Of a stretch of 64,000 bases of DNA, positions 58,215 to 64,000 are shown in pieces (position 1 is the stretch's first letter; the number at the start of each line of letters is the position of its first letter). Under the pieces are notes generated by a model that was not told where the DNA came from, ran no database searches, and was given only the letters and a program-made list of their open reading frames with translations. The DNA lies in assembly GCF_019320115.1 (NCBI RefSeq), contig NC_089588.1, forward strand, positions 120,835,707 through 120,899,706, written 5' to 3'. The position numbers and the translations under genes were made by a program. Source of the stretch: Miscanthus floridulus. Its lineage: Eukaryota > Streptophyta > Magnoliopsida > Poales > Poaceae.

Positions 58215-58768
58215 GTCATGGGTTCGTTGCCGCGGCAAGCATCGTTGTTCGTCGGGTGTCACTGAGTGTGGGTCTCCGGTGGCTCGGGTGGACTCAAGAA
58301 CACAAGAGAAGACATGGCGATGTATCCTGGTTCAGGCTATCGGAGCCCTACGTCTTGCAGCGATTCCATGCCAAATCGGGTAGTTACAACAAAACAGAAA
58401 GAGATTTGGCATGGAATCGCTAGGTGCTATCCTATGGCTTGTCGACGGTGAGGCTTCTTCCCTGGCGAGGGACGGGAACGCTCCTCTCTCGCTTGTTTGC
58501 CGATGGGAGGAACGCTCCACCATTCCTCTCTGTTGAGGGGAGAGCTCGGAATGCTCTGCCGATCGAATTTGTGTGCGTCTGTTTGACCTCTCCCCTCCAG
58601 GTGCCGACCTTCCCCCTTATATTTTGAGGGAGGTCGGGTACAAGGTGGTTAGGGGGTTAAGTCTGTAGTCTTCGTGCGCCAGAGTACAGGAGGGCACTGC
58701 CGCGACGTGTATAGACCCTAGCGTTGTCATGGAGTCAGGGGAGCCTCCACTACCCCAGATCTAGACAT
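58215..58768 (+). repeat. LTR-like sequence, probably from an LTR retrotransposon
   Basis: The block AAGAACACAAGAGAAGACAT, followed by CCTGGTTCAGGC and GGAGCCCTACGTC, resembles LTR sequence I associate with grass retrotransposons. It ends where a CACTA terminus begins at 58769. No second LTR, primer-binding site or coding part is present, so it is a fragment or solo LTR. Confidence 0.4.
58359..58421. repeat. Perfect 19-bp inverted repeat with 25-base loop
   Basis: AGCGATTCCATGCCAAATC (58359-58377) is exactly complementary to GATTTGGCATGGAATCGCT (58403-58421). Confidence 0.9.
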
Positions 58769-59300
58769 CACTGCCGGTTCAAAAACCCCCTTCATTGCCG
58801 GATTTTGAATCAACAGTGGCATACCGGTAGTGATGTGGGGTTGACATCACTATCAGTTCTTAAAAACCGATACTGATCTACAGGAAAACAGTGTCGGTTC
58901 CTAGCTCCACCCGACAGTGTCTAGTTGAACAACACTGCCGGTTTGTAGTCCCAACCGACAGTGATGGTTGCTTCAAGTGTGTCGGTTCTTGGCTCAAGCT
59001 AACAGTGTTGAGCAAGCCTACACTATCGGTTCATGGCTCAAGGCGGCAGTGTTGAGAAATCCAACACTGTCGGTTCATGGCTCCAGCCGGCAGTGTTGAG
59101 AAAGCCAACACTGTCGGTTCATGGCTTAAGCCGGCAGTGTTGAGCAAGACAACACTGTCGATTCACGGCTCAAGCTGGCAGTGTTGAGAAATCCAACACT
59201 ATCGGTTTGTTGATAACCGATAGTGATGGTTACGACAATACTGCCGGTTCGTTGCTAACCGACAGTGATGGCCCATTCACATTTTATTGTTTTATAATTG
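58769..59300. mobile_element. Terminus of a CACTA element, CACTGCCGGTTC family
   Basis: It starts CACTGCCGGTTCAAAAACC at 58769 and continues with a dozen CACTGCCGGTTC / GAACCGACAGTG-type repeats, some about 60-70 bases apart in phase (58990-59220). The block order mirrors 1-301. The family's own internal sequence is not evident beyond about 59460, where tnp2 sequence of the AACCGAGGCGG family begins. 59301-59460 is unassigned. Confidence 0.75.
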
Positions 59301-59460
59301 ATTTTAATTTATATTTTTTTGTGGAATCGGGTTTCGCTTTATATACGCTACGTAGACGACAGGTCCATCAATATTAAACATTACAAATGTTACGGTTACA
59401 GTTCAAATGTTCTTATCCAGATATCGATCCCTCAAAACAAAAAAGAAATGTTCTCGGACT

Positions 59461-60415
59461 TAACCCTCTTCTTCCTTGTCCTCATGAGACGGGATCTGTT
59501 TCACACTACTCTTCTTGGCCGTCTTCTTCTTCTTCGGCCCACTCGAGGCTCCCTCGTCGTTCGCATCCATGTGACAACTGGCATTCCTCTTGTATCGACT
59601 CGTGCCATAGTGCGGATAACTCTCCAACTTCTCATACTTGCCCCAATATAAGATACAGTGGTTAGGGAAGGCTTGACACTTTTTAAGCTTCATCGCCACT
59701 GTCCGGATCAGCTTCTTCGCCCAACAGGTATTGGCGACACCTTGTTACCCTCTGGGTATATGGAAGCAAGGATATGTAATAGGTCGTTGAAGCTAGTGTT
59801 GGACCAGTCATGGCGAGCCTTTAGCATCAGCATATGGAGGTTAAAATGCAGCGCCGTCCACTGCTTCGGATATTCCTTATAGAGGGGATCAATTGCCAGC
59901 TCGAGACGGTCAGCAAGTCCCTCAAACAGCTCCACATCCTCGGGATCCATCACAGCAGCTGGCTCACCATCCCCATTGCAGCCCCCACCGCCATCGTCGT
60001 AGGCCATGTCTTGGAGCAGATCATCCATCGTGATGTAATCACGATCTGCATTGTCGCCAGCAGCAGTGTCGTGCCCGCCGGCTGCTGCTGCTGATGATGA
60101 GCGTTGTTGTCCTCCGTCATGTTTTGCATTCACCGACGACATCGACGAGTTTCCTCTAGATGCACAGGCACTTGCATCTGCTTCGCCGTGAAACTTCTAG
60201 ATGGTGTAATCCTTGACGAAATCATATCGGACCAACTGTGATTGCACCATGTCATCTTTGTGGGCAAGCTTGTTCTGGTAGCGATTACATGGACAAATGA
60301 TGCACGGTCGCTTCAGACTCAGACGATGCTTTTTCGCAGCGGCAACAAACTCTCTCACATGATCCAGGTAAGACGGTTCTAGCCTCAATGTCTTGTACAT
60401 CCATTCCCTGTCCAT
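59461..60415 (-). pseudogene. N-terminal fragment of a tnp2-type transposase
   Basis: It starts at the minus-strand ATG 60415 (MDREWMYKTLRLEPSYLDHV), with ICPCNRYQNK, DPEDVELFEGLADRLELAI, FNDLLHILASIYPEGNKVS and FPNHCILYWGKYEKLESYPH. The first Cys pair of the associated domain is altered: CNRYQ here, CNHCQ at 51720. It is cut at 59461 after HEDKEEEG. It lacks every catalytic part. Confidence 0.85.
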
Positions 60416-60744
60416 GACCACGAACCATGCACACACACAACGAAAAAGGCATATAAGCATAGCAGTATTAAAAAATACAGCCGGGTAGCTCTAGATCTTA
60501 TTTCTTTCTCCTCCATATAAATCTTGATCTAGATCTAGATAAAAAGCACATAAATGTTGAAAAAGAGAAAAGAATAAGGATTGGAGAGTGAGTAGCTACC
60601 TCTTGCGGAGCCCTCCTTCAACAAATCCAAGGGCAAAACTTCTCCCCCTAGGAAATGATCATTTTTTGGGGTTTTGGAGCTCAAAACCCGCAAAAATGGA
60701 GAACTCGTGGGGAAGAAGGGTGGGTGAGGCTACATTTATAGTCC

Positions 60745-61070
60745 AGGCTTAACCAAGGCGGGCAATATATGGGCAACCGCCTCAGTTAATGGTAAGTTAA
60801 CCGAGGCGATTGCCCTAACTCAACCGCCTCGGTTAATAAATATTAACCGAGGCGGTTGCTTTAGGAAAACTGCCTCAGTTAATCTATTAACCAAGGTGGT
60901 TGTGTTAGGGCAACAACCTCGGTTAACAGTTATTAACTGAGGTGGTTATTCATTAACCTAGGCGGTTGCTACGCCGGCTGCCTGGCCACGAATAACCGAG
61001 GCAGGCAACCGGCCCAACCGCCTCAGAGCCCCTTTTCCGAATGCCTTGGTTAAGTTTTTACGCAGTAGTG
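60745..61070. repeat. Right subterminal repeats and TIR, AACCGAGGCGG family (copy)
   Basis: Duplicate of 52185-52509. It ends TTTTTACGCAGTAGTG at 61070, followed by TCA. GTAGTAGTG in the first copy has become GCAGTAGTG here. Confidence 0.85.
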
Positions 61071-61073
61071 TCA

Positions 61074-61407
61074 ACTGACTGTCCAATACCATATTGACTG
61101 GTGTTGCATCCACATGGACCCCCATTGGTGTTTAGCGCCACCAACGCCATTAGTGGACAGGAAATCCAGCTTCCTATGTCCAATCTCCACCACCACCTCT
61201 GGTAATGTCACATTTGACCCTTCGATTACCATTTGTAGCGCGACTAGAGAGCCCGTTGGGCAACGGCATCAGCACATAATGTGCCCTGCTCTTTCCACTA
61301 TCAAACCTCCCCTTCAATGTGAAATCACCATCAAACTTCTCCTGAACCCGCAAAAAAAGGTCACTGAAGCTAGGCGGCACATCAAAGAATTACACTTCAT
61401 CTTCCAT
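61074..61407 (-). pseudogene. MULE N-terminal fragment, copy 2
   Basis: Duplicate of the start of the 45698-52847 gene: PPSFSDLFLRVQEKFDGDF, KGRFDSGKSRAHYVLMPL. The rest of the gene is absent because the CACTA end adjoins it. A TAA follows MEDEV near the start. Confidence 0.75.
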
Positions 61408-62280
61408 ATTCTCAAACACTCCATCTTCTTTTCTAACACTTCCTCCATAAAACAAACAGAATAAACAATCCTTCTACTAAAACTATTTCAGCAAACTATA
61501 TCAAGTCTTCGAAATCATCCTCATGAACATAATATACAACTACTAACCAAACCCTAAACTATACATACTAACTAAAAATAACCTAAACTATCTAACTAAT
61601 TAAATATAAACTAATCAAAACTAACTCACTGATTAAATAGTACACATAAAACCTACAAATATATAATAATCTAACTAAATAATTAAATACGTATATATAG
61701 CCAACTAATTCATTAGTTATATTAGTACAGACTAATTATATATATATATAACTAACTAACTAATTAAATACATACCTAAATCAAAATTTTCACCAAACCA
61801 TATCTAGCAAAGTAGTTATTGAAATCAAATCGGAAACAACAAACCAAGACGTGCATTACCTTGCCTACGACGGGGGACCTTGGGGGTCACCCAGCCCCGG
61901 CGCCGGTGAGGGCCGCTGGCGGCCATGAACCCCTACGCGTTGGGTCTGCCGGAGACGAGGGAGGAGAGGGCGGGCCCAGCTGAAGGAGGGCTGGAGGAGG
62001 AGAGGGACGCCGGAAGAGGGCTGCAACGGCGTGGGCTCCAACTGCGGTGGGGTGAAGCGGCAGCGGTGGGGCGGAGCAGCGGCGGCACGTCGCGGACTGG
62101 AGAAGAACAAAAGAAAGGGAGAGAGAGGGTAGCTAGCGCGCGAGCCTGTATTCCCTCTGCCGCGCCAGGAGGGGTGGCATGGCAGGGGCCACGCCAGGCA
62201 GGCTGGCGCGGTAGCGGGCAGCTGACCTACCATGGTGGCAGGCCAGCCACGCCAGGCGGGTTGGCGCGCCAGCGCAGTTT
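61408..62280 (-). other. MULE 5' flank, copy 2
   Basis: Duplicate of 52848-53730: AT-rich ACTAACTAA part, then the GC-rich part with GGCGCGCCAGC motifs. No gene. Confidence 0.5.
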
Positions 62281-63046
62281 GGCTGCGCTAGGGAGATTGA
62301 CGTGGCCAACCGAGTTAGATTTTGAAATAAAAGTGAAGTGTTATTTTTAAAAATTATTATAAAAAGAGTTAAATATAAAATTCTCATCATATCATGGGCT
62401 ACTAGCGGGCTAGGTCGTGCCCATTTAATAATTTATAATCTGGCTGATCATATTCATATCTCTAGACAGCTGCTCCCAATTAAAAAGACAATTGTGAGGG
62501 CACCGGCAACAGTAAGAGTCAGTTACTATCTCTAAGCCAACTTCTCCAATAGTGTTAGGTTTTAGCAATGACTTATAGTATAATTAGGTCCACGTAACGC
62601 TCTCACATGATTTTAGAATGTGTGCAAGAGTCTAGCTCTTGATCAAGAGATAGTTTTTCTCTCTCTTCTATTAGAATATGAAAAAAAAATATTTAGAGCT
62701 ATCTCAAAAGTCCATTGTTGGAGCTGACCTCATCCATCGATCATATTGAAGGGTCAACACGTACCGACAGCCACTATATATAAATACCAGCGGCGGCAGC
62801 TAGCACACAATGCCATTGTCCCAATTCCTAAACTATATATGCATTCAGGAATTATATATAGCGGGGGCCGGATAATCAAATACATATAATATAAAATAAA
62901 TTTTAATATATCTATATATGTATATAGAGTTCGATCATATATTGAAACACCAAAATCGCTATTAAATAATTAATTATGCATGTTGTGACAATTTTGCGAT
63001 GAAAAATATAACGATAAGCATAAATGGTTAAAGAAACTAACATGTT
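62281..63046. other. No gene; one possible core promoter
   Basis: Mostly AT-rich. CTATATATAAATA (62774-62786) is a good TATA box, 30-40 bases before CAGCTAGCACAC. No convincing coding sequence follows on the plus strand, so this may be an orphan promoter or chance. Confidence 0.3.
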
Positions 63047-63234
63047 TCATTTAAATTTTGCTCTCCTCGTCTGAATCGCATCGAAGTCATCAATAAGTTC
63101 ATGTGTTGTAAACTCCATTGCAATCTCCTTTTCAATATAAATTATTAAGCAATCTCTTAGGAACTCATCTTCCATCTTATTCCATAGCCTGGTTTTAATA
63201 AGTTTCATCGCAGAAAAGGTACGCTCTGTCGTTG
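63047..63234 (-). pseudogene. hAT transposase C-terminal exon (dimerisation domain)
   Basis: After an acceptor TTCCACAG|CAAC the minus strand reads ATTERTFSAMKLIKTRLWNK, then EDEFLRDCLIIYIEKEIA and ends RRAKFK. This is the conserved C-terminal dimerisation region of hAT transposases, of the zinc-finger (MYM/TTF-type) plant group. No upstream exon with the catalytic domain is visible to 64000: 63330-63590 is GC-rich without hAT similarity. It is likely a last-exon remnant. Confidence 0.8.
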
Positions 63235-63721
63235 CTGTGGAATAGAACAAAGAACATAAAAGATTAGCCAATTAGGCGTTAGCTGTAAACCGATGGACAT
63301 AAAAAATTAGAATAGAACAAAGAACATACCTGGCTACCTGCTGCCGTGCTGCGTGCTGCCTGGATGTGCTCGTGCTGCAGTGCAGAGTGAATCGGAGACG
63401 GAGAGCCTGGAGCCCTGGACGGCTGGACGCCGGACGGAGGTGCGGACTGCGGACTACAGACTGCAGAGGACAGAGGTGCGTGCCTTTACGGCCGGGCGGC
63501 GGGGCGGGTGTGGCGGCGCCGGCGGCACTGCGGCTGCGTGGTCGCGTCATCGCGTGGATCGGCCCTCACCCCTCGGATCGAACGGTCAGACTACGACGGT
63601 TGGACTCTCTAGTCTGTATACGTACGTACATGAGCTTGGCCGCTTGGGCCATATGCAGCACAGAAGTAGTATTAGTTTTTTCACCAAATATTCACCAGTG
63701 CAGCAAGGCCTTTTGCTCCTG
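63235..63721. other. No gene recognised
   Basis: AATAGAACAAAGAACATA occurs twice (63241 and 63311). 63340-63560 is GC-rich with GACGGAG / CTGCGGACTACAGAC-type near-repeats. The open frames on both strands look compositional. Confidence 0.4.
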
Positions 63722-64000
63722 GTTGGGAAACCCCTTTAGTCCCGGTTTCCCAACTGGAAGCACCAATCCGAGACTAAAGGTACCCTCCTTTAGTCCCGGC
63801 TTGACGCCCAGGATTAAAGGGGGACCTTTAGTCCCGGTTGGAAACACCAACCGGGAGCAAAGGGGGCCTCCAAGCCTGGCCAGGGGCCGCCACAAGGCAG
63901 GACCTTTAGTCCCGGTTGGAAACACCAACCGGGACTAAATGTCCCTCTCTTTTTTTCCTTTTTCTGGTTTCTATTTTTGGTTTCTTTTTTCATTTAATGA
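63722..64000. mobile_element. TTTAGTCCCGG-family CACTA fragment, runs off the window
   Basis: Four or five CCTTTAGTCCCGGTTGGAAA / ACCAACCGGGACTAAA pairs, then a T-rich tail. No CACTA terminus was found on the left, so the orientation is unknown. Confidence 0.7.

Larger units (their letters stand above)
59461..62280. repeat. 2.8-kb duplicated segment, copy 2
   Basis: Copy of 50893-53730, about 18 bases shorter overall. It starts abruptly in tnp2 sequence (TAACCCTCTTCTTCC) and ends at CGCGCCAGCGCAGTTT. It contains the CACTA right end (61070) still flanked by TCA and the MULE N-terminus, so it was copied after that CACTA had inserted. Confidence 0.92.

Noticed and set aside
62774..62786. TATA box as the promoter of a host gene
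   Set aside because: No coding sequence follows in a usable frame, so it is noted only as a possible core promoter with low confidence.
14155..64000. Regularly spaced short inverted repeats, superficially CRISPR-like
   Set aside because: Repeat orientation alternates, spacing is irregular and the spacers are not unique. These are plant CACTA subterminal repeats, and no cas-like gene is present.

Overview
The window is nuclear DNA of a grass, most likely a panicoid (sorghum, maize, sugarcane or foxtail-millet group). The evidence is the GT-AG introns, the GC-rich coding parts in AT-rich surroundings, and the CACTA subterminal repeats built on TTTGCCGAGTGCC and TTTAGTCCCGGTTGGT. I see no intact host gene, no tRNA or rRNA and no CRISPR array. 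Almost everything is transposable-element sequence, nested several layers deep. Species and chromosome cannot be told from the sequence alone.

Layout. 1-301 is the end of a CACTA element with TIR CACTACCGGTTC. It is interrupted three bases before its last base by a second CACTA (302-5655, TSD GTA/GTA), which carries a minus-strand TNP1/PttA-like gene and a large internal foldback. 6681-13955 is a broken S-domain (G-type lectin) receptor-like gene, split by a minus-strand Copia retrotransposon (7013-13064, TSD GGGCT/GGGCT). 14091-44781 is a 30.7-kb CACTA-type composite of the TTTAGTCCCGG family. It holds a GRF-zinc-finger ORF, a tnp2 transposase, and a TNP1-like protein that in its last copy continues into a Ulp1-type cysteine protease. 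A tandem duplication of about 4.7 kb lies inside a later tandem duplication of about 13.6 kb, giving two GRF/tnp2 copies and four TNP1 copies. 45698-52847 is a minus-strand Mutator-like (MULE) transposase gene, broken by a small CACTA (46946 to about 47272) and by a 4.6-kb CACTA of a third family (47878-52509, TSD TCA/TCA, subterminal repeat AACCGAGGCGGTTG).

Downstream are a FAR1/FRS-like fragment (53731-54713), a 37-bp GC-rich minisatellite, a Stowaway-like element (56276-56948), LTR-like sequence, and a second copy (59461-62280) of the 50893-53730 segment joined to the end of yet another CACTA. Last come a hAT transposase C-terminal exon (63047-63234) and a further TTTAGTCCCGG cluster running off the window.

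How the parts relate. In an intact CACTA element, tnp2 would be the DDE transposase and TNP1-like proteins would bind the subterminal repeats. Here every tnp2 and TNP1 copy carries stops or frameshifts. Many of the stops look like C-to-T changes, as expected of old methylated copies. The three later tnp2 stops are shared by both 13.6-kb copies, so the transposase was already dead before the duplication. The most notable observations are the nested amplification inside the CACTA, the repeated internal left-end-like promoter cluster, the foldback in the 302-5655 element, and signs that the 13.6-kb duplication may partly be an assembly effect.
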